From Scalindua sp964437425 (lineage in GTDB: Bacteria; Planctomycetota; Brocadiia; Brocadiales; Scalinduaceae): a DNA stretch of 42,128 bases. The stretch is taken from contig CAYTGO010000025.1 in the NCBI GenBank assembly GCA_964437425.1, forward strand, positions 1-42,128. Reading direction: 5' to 3'. The position numbers were made by a program, and so were the translations under genes. The notes beneath the pieces were generated by a model. It did no database searches, was not told where the DNA came from, and worked only from the letters and a program-made list of their open reading frames with translations. Shown here piece by piece: positions 33,463-41,793 of the stretch (positions within the stretch are counted from its first letter, which is position 1; the number at the start of each line of letters is the position of its first letter).

Positions 33463-35001
33463 ATGAAAATTAAATCAGCTATTTTAATCCTCCTGTTATT
33501 TCTCATACTTCCCGGATGTCTACGAAACCCGGGGTTTCTGTCCAGATATGGCAAAGACAGACTTGAGCACTTTCTTGATATTACAGACGAGTGGGAAAGA
33601 CCTGGTGTTGTTCTGACCGAGGATAAAATTAAGGAGAAACTCGGTAAGCCGGGGTTTTTGAAATCTATTTACGAATATAATCTTGACTTTCCTCCCTCTT
33701 GTTCAGATCCTGTTAGAGAAGAAGAACACAAACGTAATTTATGCCGTCTAAAAGACCTCAATAGAGATTCAGGTATTTTGTTAATACCTAATCGTAGAGA
33801 TCTGTACCGTGATATGATAAGAGACGTAGAGAGCAAAAGATTAACCAGTATCAAATTGCTTTCGTATGTTTATGACAGGATGGGATTTGAAGACCCTTCC
33901 CTGACGTTTTATATTGGAAGCCTTGAAGGTACAGTAGGAAGTGGATATAAGGTATATGGATGGGATTATGTGAAATATGGTACTGGAAATAGATGTAACT
34001 GCGATGTGGAACGAGAAAGCTTTGGTGGTCATAAAATTAAAGAACGTGCAGGTTATCTGAGGATACCCTATACATTTCTGATAGATACCGTTATCGGTCT
34101 CAAACAATTTGCCGGAGAGATTGTCAAGTCTCCGATTTCATTCTTAGAGGCGGAATTGTTTGAGAATATGATTATAGAGGGAAAGATTCCGTTCTACAAG
34201 CTAGATGGTTTTAAGGCTGCTGGAGAGGATTGGAGAAATGGAATTACAGCGCTTACTTATAGGCACAGGATAGATGGTGATCAGGGGATGCTGGAGACAA
34301 CTCAGAACCTGTTGGGAGAGATTCCGATAATTGGTGCGGCATTTGATCAAAGGTATAAGGTGGATGATAGAGTTGTGAATAAACTGTTTTTGACAAGAGG
34401 AATCTATGGTGGTGATGACTATTCTCAGAATATGGCTCTATGGGCTCACTATCTAAAGAATCCACCCGAGGAAGAATGTCCACCAGATCGGTTTGTTAAA
34501 GTAATACCTTACAGATATGGAAGCGGTGTTGACATTTTTTGGTCTTTGCTTAATATATCGCATGGCTATGCCTATGAAATGGCATCAGAGATTATTTCGG
34601 ATTGTGATGTGCATCAGAGGAACGCTATTGCCTTAAGCGGGCATAGCGGGGGTGTACAAAGAAGTATTGAAACTGCAAGGATTCTCAATGATGATGGGAT
34701 TAAGGTGGAGAAGATACACGGGATTGCTGGCCCTGCCCGGGGATATGTTCCATGTGAGAAAATGAGGATAGTACTAAATAGTAAATTCTGGAGTGATCCC
34801 GTTAGCGATATATCTCGATTAGTAAAATATATGTTTCTCTCTTATTCAGCATCAAACGTAGATTGGGATACCGATGATCGTGAGGAAAGACTTAAAGATG
34901 GGGAATATTATAAACATAATACTCCCGGCTTTGTTGATGGCAAGACAAGATTAAAGTATGATGGCTACTTATATGATAATTTTGAGTATCTCAAACAATA
35001 G
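33463..35001 (+). CDS. Lipoprotein with a GHSGG serine-hydrolase motif (512 aa)
   Basis: A lipoprotein signal peptide (KIKSAILILLLFLILPGC) ends in a lipobox with the lipidated Cys at residue 19, so the protein should be anchored to a membrane outside the cytoplasm. Most of the chain matches nothing I know. Near residue 393, ALSGHSGGVQRSIETARIL fits the GxSxG nucleophile elbow of an alpha/beta hydrolase, followed by KIHGIAGPARGY. Candidate acid and His residues cannot be fixed by eye. Many cysteines lie in short clusters (CSDPVREEEHKRNLC, CNCDVE). A TTG at 33460 is also in frame; the ATG at 33463 is preferred. It may be a secreted lipase or esterase, but that is inference. Confidence 0.7.
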   Translation: MKIKSAILILLLFLILPGCLRNPGFLSRYGKDRLEHFLDITDEWERPGVVLTEDKIKEKLGKPGFLKSIYEYNLDFPPSCSDPVREEEHKRNLCRLKDLNRDSGILLIPNRRDLYRDMIRDVESKRLTSIKLLSYVYDRMGFEDPSLTFYIGSLEGTVGSGYKVYGWDYVKYGTGNRCNCDVERESFGGHKIKERAGYLRIPYTFLIDTVIGLKQFAGEIVKSPISFLEAELFENMIIEGKIPFYKLDGFKAAGEDWRNGITALTYRHRIDGDQGMLETTQNLLGEIPIIGAAFDQRYKVDDRVVNKLFLTRGIYGGDDYSQNMALWAHYLKNPPEEECPPDRFVKVIPYRYGSGVDIFWSLLNISHGYAYEMASEIISDCDVHQRNAIALSGHSGGVQRSIETARILNDDGIKVEKIHGIAGPARGYVPCEKMRIVLNSKFWSDPVSDISRLVKYMFLSYSASNVDWDTDDREERLKDGEYYKHNTPGFVDGKTRLKYDGYLYDNFEYLKQ

Positions 35002-35114
35002 TTATTGAACGAATTAAAAAAATCTGGTTTAGATTGTTAGAAAGAGTTGATATGATTTGTCGGTACAGTATATTGTCCTTTTCGTATAATTCTAAACATA
35101 ACCAATTAATTAAA

Positions 35115-35903
35115 ATGAAAAGATTTTTAAATATTATTGCCTTTGCAATTCTGCTAACCCCGTTATTTCTAATAAATAATCCAAAAGGCGTTTCTGCTGA
35201 GATTGTTGTAGTCCACGCTGATCAGGCATGGCAACAGACAGACATCATTCTGAAGAAGAACCATATTATTAATTGGAAGGTAAGTGAGGACGATAACTGG
35301 AGCTTTAATACAGCAATGTTTCCGGATGGGCATAATGCAGATGGAATACCAGTGCCGGCTTTAGAAAGCTACGCGTTACCGGGGGGGAACATTGGTATGC
35401 TTCTTGGCAAAACAGATGAGAATATGATTCTGTCAATGGGCCTGTCAGGTTCTGCACCTGTTTTGCCAGGCGAGGAAGGGAACTATCTATATTTAACCAT
35501 GAACGATGACCTGATTGGTAAGTTTGGAGAAGGGTTCAGAGATAATAATGATGAAATTGCGGTTACGATAACACAAACGCCAAGGAATGTAGTCAATATT
35601 GAAGTTTTGTTTATTGAGGGTTGTCCCGGATTATCATCTATCACAGACAGCCTTACAGACATTATCGCCGAGGGGGCAGTTGATGCAGACATTACTTTAA
35701 TTTTAATTGAAACACCGGAAGATGCGGGACGAATGCAGTTTACTGGTTCTCCAACTGTAAGAATCAATGGAAGGGATATAGATTCGAATATGAAAGCTAT
35801 TAAAGATTATGGCCTGAGAAGTCGCCATTATTACGTAAACGGAAAAAAACTGGATTATCCTTCTAAAAGTATGATTAGAGACGCAATCAAAAAGGTAAAA
35901 TAG
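35115..35903 (+). CDS. Secreted fusion of a PA-IL-lectin-like domain and a thioredoxin-like domain (262 aa)
   Basis: A signal peptide (KRFLNIIAFAILLTPLFLI ... VSA) is followed by residues about 30-155, which look like a LecA/PA-IL-type sugar-binding beta sandwich: VVVHADQAWQQTDIIL, DGIPVPALESYALPGGNIGMLLGK, and a calcium-site-like LYLTMNDDLIGKFGEGFRDNN. Residues about 160-262 look like the thioredoxin-like family found beside mercury genes: IEVLFIEGCPGL, then GRMQFTGSPTVRINGRDID and YGLRSRHYYVNGKKLDYPSKSMI. The usual CPxC is CPGL and the usual later CR is SR, so only one cysteine remains and disulfide chemistry is unlikely. I chose the ATG at 35115 over an upstream in-frame TTG/ATG because the signal peptide begins there. 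Confidence 0.72.
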   Translation: MKRFLNIIAFAILLTPLFLINNPKGVSAEIVVVHADQAWQQTDIILKKNHIINWKVSEDDNWSFNTAMFPDGHNADGIPVPALESYALPGGNIGMLLGKTDENMILSMGLSGSAPVLPGEEGNYLYLTMNDDLIGKFGEGFRDNNDEIAVTITQTPRNVVNIEVLFIEGCPGLSSITDSLTDIIAEGAVDADITLILIETPEDAGRMQFTGSPTVRINGRDIDSNMKAIKDYGLRSRHYYVNGKKLDYPSKSMIRDAIKKVK

Positions 35904-36304
35904 TATCAATAGATACCTATCTTGCAATCTCTCATTTATCAATTCAGATTATATTCAAACTTCCTGAATATCCTCTAAAGCAGAAAAAACTACCCATAAA
36001 ACGTTGATAAAATCAACAGCGTAACAGATATAGAAAAGATATAAATAGTTTTACGATAAAACTCTAAACACGGTTGTTTAAGTTAAAGCATTATGGTGTT
36101 TGTGTTTAGCGTGAAATAATACTTCTGATCCATTTGTTTCTACTATATATTGAATTTATTAGGCACGATTTTAGCAAGGTAAGTAGCTCCCAGATTGTAA
36201 ATAAATACTGTAAACGTTTGCAGAAATTAAGAAACAGTAAGTAGTTAGTATTTTTTCTTAATATAATTTGTAAAATCTAGTTGGCTAATTACTATTAAAT
36301 AATA
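35904..36304 (+). other. Intergenic region upstream of the HD-GYP gene
   Basis: These 401 AT-rich nt contain an 8-bp inverted repeat (CTAAACAC 36064-36071 with GTGTTTAG 36102-36109) and a short GTTGAT-AAA-ATCAAC dyad at 36003-36017. A TATAAT at about 36258 lacks a recognisable -35. No small gene or terminator was seen. Confidence 0.4.
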
Positions 36305-37333
36305 ATGAACGAACCATCATCAACGGAAGAATATACTGCTATATCAGAAAATGCTTTAATTGAAGGCACGAAGATAGAGTTTGATGTGTTTTTGAAAAGC
36401 GATGTTGGGGGACGTTCCAGATATATCTTATTCTGCCGTGGAAATCAACAATTCAGTGCTAAGAGAAAGGAAGAATTATTAAGTAAGAATGCAAGCAGAC
36501 TTTATATTTCTTCAAAAGACACACAGAAATATCTCAAATATCAGGAAAATAACCTCAGGAAGATTGTTGATGATAGCAGTAAAACTTCATTGCAGAAATC
36601 AGGCGCACTTTATCAGGTTGCGGGCAATATAACTCAAAATATTCTGGAAGATCCAAAGTCCGGACAGAATATAGACCGGGCTTCTGCATGGGTGGGTAAT
36701 ACAGTTGCTCATATTCTTCAAAACGAAAACACATTCTCCAGTTTGTTTGAAGTTACATCCAGTGATTATCGTACGTATACGCATTCTATTAATGTGTCAG
36801 TAATCGGATTACTTTTTGGTAAATATCTTTCCTTAGATCAAAAGGAGTTGGACAGTCTTGGAACCGGCCTGTTGCTGCATGATATTGGTAAGTCAACACT
36901 ACCAAATGAAATATTAGGTAAATATGGGGAGCTCACGAAAGAAGAGTCTGATGAAGTTAGAAAGCATCCTAAGGCAGGTTTTGATCTTTTAGAACATAGG
37001 GAAGACATTGATGGGCTCTCATTGAAAGTAGTTATTCAACACCACGAAAATAATGATGGTACTGGATACCCTTATGGACTTGCGGGTGACGAAATCCATC
37101 TATTTGGACAAATTTCCCGGATAGTCGACGCATACGACGCTATGACATCCAACAGGCCATACGCGGCAGCAATGAAACCATTTGCGACACTGGGAGTAAT
37201 AAAAGAAGGAAATAAGACTTGTTTTGATGAGGAATTGTTAAAAGAGTTTATTTGCTTTCTTGGGCTAAAGGATAGGCGCAGTGAATCCAGGGCTAGTGAT
37301 ACATTGCTGTCCTCTTCATTTGTGGCCAAATGA
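36305..37333 (+). CDS. HD-GYP domain protein, predicted c-di-GMP phosphodiesterase (342 aa)
   Basis: The first 60 or so residues resemble the DUF3391-like N-terminal part of many HD-GYP proteins (FDVFLKSDVGGRSRYILFCRGNQQFSAKRKEELL). The HD-GYP domain follows: YRTYTHSINVSVIGLLFGKYL, HDIGK with His192-Asp193, KHPKAGFDLLEH, and QHHENNDGTGYPYGL, then the RIVDAYDAMTSNRPY end motif. All metal-binding and GYP residues look intact, so it should hydrolyse c-di-GMP. No membrane or receiver domain is present. It is convergent with the large redox-regulator-like gene, with only 20 nt between them. Confidence 0.92.
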   Translation: MNEPSSTEEYTAISENALIEGTKIEFDVFLKSDVGGRSRYILFCRGNQQFSAKRKEELLSKNASRLYISSKDTQKYLKYQENNLRKIVDDSSKTSLQKSGALYQVAGNITQNILEDPKSGQNIDRASAWVGNTVAHILQNENTFSSLFEVTSSDYRTYTHSINVSVIGLLFGKYLSLDQKELDSLGTGLLLHDIGKSTLPNEILGKYGELTKEESDEVRKHPKAGFDLLEHREDIDGLSLKVVIQHHENNDGTGYPYGLAGDEIHLFGQISRIVDAYDAMTSNRPYAAAMKPFATLGVIKEGNKTCFDEELLKEFICFLGLKDRRSESRASDTLLSSSFVAK

Positions 37334-37353
37334 CCTGACTTGCAACTCATATT

Positions 37354-40300
37354 CTACAATATAAATACGTAAGCGAATGCAAAAGCTACAAAAACAGATA
37401 AATAGCAGGCAATAGTCAATTTTGATAAAACGTGTCTTGTTTTTTTTGATAGAAGATAGAAAATATAGATACTTCCTAAAACCCCAGAAAGTATAAGTAA
37501 TAATTCAATAGCTGACATTGCCCCTGTTTTACCAGCAGACAGAATTTCATCTCCAACACCTATCGGTTGATAAATTCCTGTTATCTCCATCAGCTTCCAA
37601 AAATCAGTTTTAAGTTTATTCCAATAAAAAGCGAGGTGTCCCATAAGCGCGAGTGGAATAGCTGCATATCCGAAATCTGTAATTCTTGCTTTCGCATTAT
37701 CAAAAGAGAATCCATTGCATACATAATCAAGAAAAATGATAGAACCAGATGGAAGAAATGACACAAGGGCAAATATTAATGTATAAAGAACAGTCTGGTT
37801 TATTTCGGTGGTACTATACAGAGATTGAAACCACTGAGAATCAATGCTGAGCATACTCCCATACTCTACTAACAATATTCCCAATAGTGATAAACACAGT
37901 AACGACTCAGACAAAGACCTGTTGGACATGTTGCCTATGTCGCTTCCCGGTACCTGAAGGTTGACTTTTATAGAACTGTGGCTGCAATTCTTATAACAAT
38001 TCATACATAAAACACAATCTCTTCCATTTTCCAATCCATAAGGGTGGAGGTACATTGGACAACCTTCTATTAATTGAGTTCCCAGATAGCAGTCGTGAGT
38101 TTCACATTGATTCAGGCAGACACTTCTGTTTGCTTTTAAAGAAGTTATTGATGCAAGTGAATAAACACCAAACAAACCACCCAATGGACAAACATATCTG
38201 CACCAGGCTCTTCTCTCAAAGAGCAGGCCTGAAATAATGGCACCCGAAAGAAGAAATATAATCAGGTATGCGGTTAATGTAGAAGAGCGTGGAATTGCAG
38301 TGACGCCTTCAAACCAGAAGACTAATACTACCAGTCCAATGGTAATATGCTTTCCGTACGAAACCAGCATCTTCGGAATTTGCAGATTAAAATTTTTAAA
38401 TCTCTTTACCGAATCACCGGCAGCGGCAAAGGGGCATATCCCGCACAAAAATCTTCCGGTAATAAAAGTTATTAAGTACATTCCAAATATGCCTGCCGAC
38501 CAGAATAATATATTTATAAAGTTTAACTGCCCATCCTTATGTCCACCAAAAAGCATAAAGAGTGTAATTACAAGAAATATAGAACTTAAAACCTGAAAAC
38601 CAGTTGGGTAAAACTTGCTCTTTAAAAAGCTTTTGACCGCATCAAATGAGAGAAAATCAAAAGACCATTTATTTTCTCCCATTGGTATACCAAAAAATAT
38701 TTGTTCTGACGTAATTACATCACCCTTTGCCAGAATAACTGCACGTCTCAGTACGTTTTCAAGCTCTTTAACGTTTCCGGGCCAATCATAACTCATCAAT
38801 CTTCCCATAGCGTTGTCGGATATCTTTCTCACGTCTTTATGCAATTCTCGACTGATATTCTCAAGGAAGTCTTTTGTAAGCATTGGAATACTGCGTTTCT
38901 GGTCTCTAATAGCTTTTAATTGATAGTGGTTTTTGCTTAATATTTCGTATAGGATCTTATCAAATCTACCTTCCTCTATAGATGAGGCAATATTGTGAGA
39001 CACGGATGTAATAATTCTCGCGTTTGAAAAAATAGCGTCATTGCCATTGACACGATTAAACTTTCCTTCCTGTAGGTAATTTAGTAATTTGATTTGGTTT
39101 GCCTGGTTCAACCTGTCTACATGATTCAAAAAAATAGTTCCAGAATCAGCCAGTTCAATAAATCCCAAACGTGTTGATGTGTCCCCTTTTACAATACCTT
39201 TCTGAACAGACAAATTGTCCTGTAAATCTTCTCCTATTGAGCTACCATCGCTTACTACTGAAGAACTTTTTTGATATCCAAAAAGCTCTTCACCCCATGA
39301 TTCGCTGTCAATGTCTCTGCAATCAAACTTTACAAAAGGGCCTTTGTAGCGTTTGCTCTTGTAGTGAATGATTTTTGACATGGGTATCTTTCCAGTTCCA
39401 TCCTCGCCGCCTATCAACACCGGTTCATCAACTGTAGACATAGAATCAACGAAGGTATTTATCTTGTCAATATACTTACCTTTGCCCACAAAACCTGGCT
39501 CATCCAGAATTCTCCTGCTACTTACGCCCTCAGCAATTTGTATCCTTCTCTTAAGGCGTGCATGAGAAATAGCAAGGGCAATGTGATTTGCCATAATCGT
39601 TAACCCTCTGATATCGTCTTTTGTGTGCTTCCGTTTATCAACTGTCTGGATATTAATTGCACCAATAACATCGTTCTTGTCACCTAATGGCACAGACAAG
39701 AGTGAGGAGAAGCGGTCCTCATGGATTTCTGTAATAAACTTCACTCTGGGATCGTCGTGGATTTTTTCAAGGGCAACCGGCTCGCAATTCTTTACTACCC
39801 ATCCGGTAATTCCTTCTCCCTCGTCTAATTGCATTCTTACATTTTTAATAACTTTTTCATCAAAACCAATTGCAGCTTCCAATACCAGTTTATTAGACAC
39901 GGGGTCTACGAGATAAATAGAACAAGCATCTGCCTTCATCTCCTTGTTAACGGCTTTTACAACAAACAAGAGTGTTTTATTAATGTCTTCTGATGAGTGG
40001 AAAAGCCTGGTTACTCTATTTATTACGTCCAATTTTCTCTCTTTTTCAGACTTATCTTCAATTACTCCAACAATTTTGATTTTTTCCGTTTTAATAAAAT
40101 CAAAGAAGACTTTTATTCTCATTGAAACAACTCTTGTTAAATACGTATTCAAAAGGGGATTTGTTTGAAACAGTTCCTGGATGTCATCGTTGTAAATTAC
40201 AAAGAGTTCAACATCTTCCTTTGCCTTTTTGGTTGCAAGGTATGGTTCATCTGTGAGAAGGGAAATAGCGCCAAAGCAATCCCCCATGCTGAGCATTGCT

Positions 40301-40536
40301 ACTGTAATCTCTTCTCCGCTACCATCAACTAGGGTTTCTACTACAGATCCCGAATGGATGATAAAAAGGCAGTTTCCTTTGCGTCCTCTTTCACATATTG
40401 TCTGTCCAGCCTCATAGTGTTGGGTCTGGATCTTCGATACAATCTTCTTTAAAAGATTGTTGGACAATAAGGAAAAAGGCTCATAATCCCTAAGAAAGTC
40501 TCTTTTTCGTTTAAAAAAACTCTTCTCTTCAGTCAT
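37354..40536 (-). CDS. Cyclic-nucleotide-binding / GAF / degenerate sigma-54 AAA+ / NapH-NosR-type membrane iron-sulfur fusion (1060 aa)
   Basis: Domains in order: a Crp-like cNMP-binding domain (about 20-140, GQTICERGRKGNCLFIIHSGSV, AMLSMGDCFGAISLLTDEPYLATKKA); a GAF domain (about 165-335); a sigma-54-activator-like AAA+ domain (about 345-610); then six or more membrane helices with iron-sulfur motifs. The AAA+ part is damaged: Walker A reads GEDGTGKI near 380, Walker B reads FLNHVD near 469 instead of FLDE, and GAFTGA is replaced by a longer Ser-rich stretch after ELFGYQK. YDWPGNVKELENVLRRAVIL is preserved, but no helix-turn-helix follows. The membrane part has CGICPF (near 699), CRYVCPLGG (near 780), a cysteine-rich loop and CVLCMNCYKNC (near 845), as in NapH/NosR quinol-linked ferredoxin proteins. 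The C-terminal helices extend to the end. It probably senses or passes electrons, with the soluble part as a signal receiver. Confidence 0.88.
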   Translation of the reverse strand: MTEEKSFFKRKRDFLRDYEPFSLLSNNLLKKIVSKIQTQHYEAGQTICERGRKGNCLFIIHSGSVVETLVDGSGEEITVAMLSMGDCFGAISLLTDEPYLATKKAKEDVELFVIYNDDIQELFQTNPLLNTYLTRVVSMRIKVFFDFIKTEKIKIVGVIEDKSEKERKLDVINRVTRLFHSSEDINKTLLFVVKAVNKEMKADACSIYLVDPVSNKLVLEAAIGFDEKVIKNVRMQLDEGEGITGWVVKNCEPVALEKIHDDPRVKFITEIHEDRFSSLLSVPLGDKNDVIGAINIQTVDKRKHTKDDIRGLTIMANHIALAISHARLKRRIQIAEGVSSRRILDEPGFVGKGKYIDKINTFVDSMSTVDEPVLIGGEDGTGKIPMSKIIHYKSKRYKGPFVKFDCRDIDSESWGEELFGYQKSSSVVSDGSSIGEDLQDNLSVQKGIVKGDTSTRLGFIELADSGTIFLNHVDRLNQANQIKLLNYLQEGKFNRVNGNDAIFSNARIITSVSHNIASSIEEGRFDKILYEILSKNHYQLKAIRDQKRSIPMLTKDFLENISRELHKDVRKISDNAMGRLMSYDWPGNVKELENVLRRAVILAKGDVITSEQIFFGIPMGENKWSFDFLSFDAVKSFLKSKFYPTGFQVLSSIFLVITLFMLFGGHKDGQLNFINILFWSAGIFGMYLITFITGRFLCGICPFAAAGDSVKRFKNFNLQIPKMLVSYGKHITIGLVVLVFWFEGVTAIPRSSTLTAYLIIFLLSGAIISGLLFERRAWCRYVCPLGGLFGVYSLASITSLKANRSVCLNQCETHDCYLGTQLIEGCPMYLHPYGLENGRDCVLCMNCYKNCSHSSIKVNLQVPGSDIGNMSNRSLSESLLCLSLLGILLVEYGSMLSIDSQWFQSLYSTTEINQTVLYTLIFALVSFLPSGSIIFLDYVCNGFSFDNAKARITDFGYAAIPLALMGHLAFYWNKLKTDFWKLMEITGIYQPIGVGDEILSAGKTGAMSAIELLLILSGVLGSIYIFYLLSKKTRHVLSKLTIACYLSVFVAFAFAYVFIL

Positions 40537-40559
40537 TTCAATTTTGTCTATAAAAAATT

Positions 40560-40609
40560 ATTATATTTTTGATCTGTAATATCGCATAAGTTGTTTTGTA
40601 TTATGCGAT
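40560..40609 (-). promoter_or_regulatory. Candidate activator-dependent promoter and operator of the large fusion gene
   Basis: On the minus strand TATAAT lies at 40560-40565, about 24 nt before the ATG at 40536, but there is no good -35 hexamer. Where the -35 should be (about 40583-40588) lies one arm of a perfect 9-bp inverted repeat, ATCGCATAA (40581-40589) with TTATGCGAT (40601-40609). That is the layout of a promoter that needs an activator bound at the dyad. Confidence 0.5.
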
Positions 40610-40927
40610 TATGATTCTAACTGTTTTGTAGACCCAATACTACATTATTAAATTATGAAAAAAAATAATAATTTTTCAATTATTAGTAAATGCCAGGTAA
40701 AATCATCTAACTCTATGGGTTTCTATGATATACAACCATTCATCGTAGCGTGTAACAATGCCGTAAAACATTGAATAATGCTTTACTTGAATGTAATTAT
40801 CCTTACGACTATGGCTTTTATTACGAGAATTTAAAGGCAATAATTTACCCATAAAAACATACAAACACTTATAGATAATTTAAAAGAGTAGGGTTAGCTG
40901 TTTTCAGTCAAAAAAACAGAAAATCAC

Positions 40928-40959
40928 TTGACGGAAATAAGGATTAATGTATAATCCTT
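40928..40959 (+). promoter_or_regulatory. Promoter with overlapping palindrome, first small secreted protein
   Basis: TTGACG (40928-40933), 16-nt spacer and a perfect TATAAT (40950-40955). AAGGATTA (40939-40946) and TAATCCTT (40952-40959) form a perfect 8-bp inverted repeat across the -10 element, a candidate repressor site. Confidence 0.65.
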
Positions 40960-41095
40960 AATCTATATTTGTTTTTAAGGCTAAAGAGATGGCTTGGATT
41001 CTGAAGGGGCGATTTTAGCCGCATTTAATGTAATAAGAGTAAGAATTACCGCATTGTAGATTGTTTTTAATTTTTGATTTTGAAAGGAGAAGGGA

Positions 41096-41458
41096 ATGCT
41101 TAGTAAACTGAAGATTGCATCTTTATCGCTGATGGTCGTGGGATTACTTTTCTGTGTAAGTAAGGCAACTTATGCTACAAATACTTGGAGACCTACTGAC
41201 GGAGGGTCAATTCTCGTTCAGGTTATAGCACTTGGGTATGCAGTTCCAGAAGCAGAAATAAGTGTTGGAGATAGTTCTGATACTACCGGTACTAACGGAA
41301 ACAAAATGTTTTCTGTAGAGCCTGGATTCTACACAGTTTCAGCTACAGGCCCACATGGCGGTTCAGCTACCAAAGAAGTTCGAATTAGACCAGGTGAGTT
41401 CGTACAATGTACACTTGAATTAGGTCCTCATGCCCTTCACGCTGGCGAAGGTCATTGA
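41096..41458 (+). CDS. Small secreted carboxypeptidase-regulatory-like (beta-sandwich) protein, copy 1 (120 aa)
   Basis: A clear signal peptide (MLSKLKIASLSLMVVGLLFCVSKATYA, cut likely after YA) is followed by about 90 residues that look like one carboxypeptidase-regulatory or SpaA-type beta-sandwich: SILVQVIALGYAVPEAEISVGDSSDTTGTNGNKMF, then FYTVSATGPHGGSATKEVRIRPGE. The tail is His-containing (GPHALHAGEGH). The ribosome-binding site GGAGAAGGG directly before the ATG is very strong, and the gene has its own promoter and a strong terminator, all consistent with high expression of a short monocistronic message. A second homologous gene follows. The function is unknown; a cell-surface or periplasmic structural protein is the simplest guess. 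Confidence 0.85.
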   Translation: MLSKLKIASLSLMVVGLLFCVSKATYATNTWRPTDGGSILVQVIALGYAVPEAEISVGDSSDTTGTNGNKMFSVEPGFYTVSATGPHGGSATKEVRIRPGEFVQCTLELGPHALHAGEGH

Positions 41459-41490
41459 TTTACACTTACTTTTAAGTAAGAACTAACTAC

Positions 41491-41531
41491 AGGCTTCAGG
41501 GTTTAATATAAACCCTGAAGCCTTTTTTTTT
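41491..41531 (+). terminator. Strong intrinsic terminator after copy 1
   Basis: A perfect 15-bp stem (41491-41505 with 41509-41523, starting AGGCTTCAGGG) closes on a three-nt ATA loop and runs straight into nine T (41523-41531). It lies 32 nt after the stop codon and is the only textbook intrinsic terminator in the window. Confidence 0.95.
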
Positions 41532-41658
41532 GAAACCTCATTACCAATCCCCTGATACTTCCCTATATTTACTAAAATCATAATCATTCATAAATGGTTT
41601 TAGATTATCTAAAAAACCATTCACAAACCTATTCGGAAAGTGGTAACACATATCACGG

Positions 41659-41686
41659 TTGATTTATCATTTCATACCGGTATAAT
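41659..41686 (+). promoter_or_regulatory. Promoter of the second small secreted protein gene
   Basis: TTGATT (41659-41664), 16-nt spacer and perfect TATAAT (41681-41686). A 10-bp palindrome, ATACCGGTAT (41674-41683), overlaps the -10, echoing the arrangement at copy 1. Confidence 0.6.
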
Positions 41687-41793
41687 GAATTCCGATGAAG
41701 GACAAACAGGTAATTTATCATTTTGTGTAAAGAGTGGTTCGGATATTGCCATTAAGATTGTTTCTTATTTCTTAATCTGGAAAGGGGAAGGGA

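Larger units (their letters stand above)
40537..41095. other. Long divergent intergenic region with two promoters and two dyads
   Basis: These 559 nt separate the large minus-strand fusion gene from the first small secreted protein gene. They hold an inverted repeat overlapping the fusion gene's promoter (40581-40609), a promoter with an overlapping palindrome (40928-40959), and a leader of about 135 nt before the ATG at 41096. No further gene was recognised in the AT-rich middle part (about 40620-40920). Confidence 0.55.
41459..41793 (+). other. Intergenic region between the two small secreted protein genes
   Basis: These 335 nt contain the terminator of copy 1 (41491-41531), a bulged inverted repeat (41593-41604 with 41608-41621), and the promoter and leader of copy 2 (41659-41793). 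The last 40 nt of the leader closely resemble the leader of copy 1. Confidence 0.6.

Noticed and set aside
35034..35114. 27-residue N-terminal extension of the lectin/thioredoxin-like protein
   Set aside because: It would put polar residues before a clear signal peptide that begins at the ATG at 35115.
36003..36026. GTTGAT-AAA-ATCAAC dyad as an FNR/CRP site
   Set aside because: It resembles the FNR half-sites, but the centre is three nt instead of four and no promoter lies at a suitable distance.
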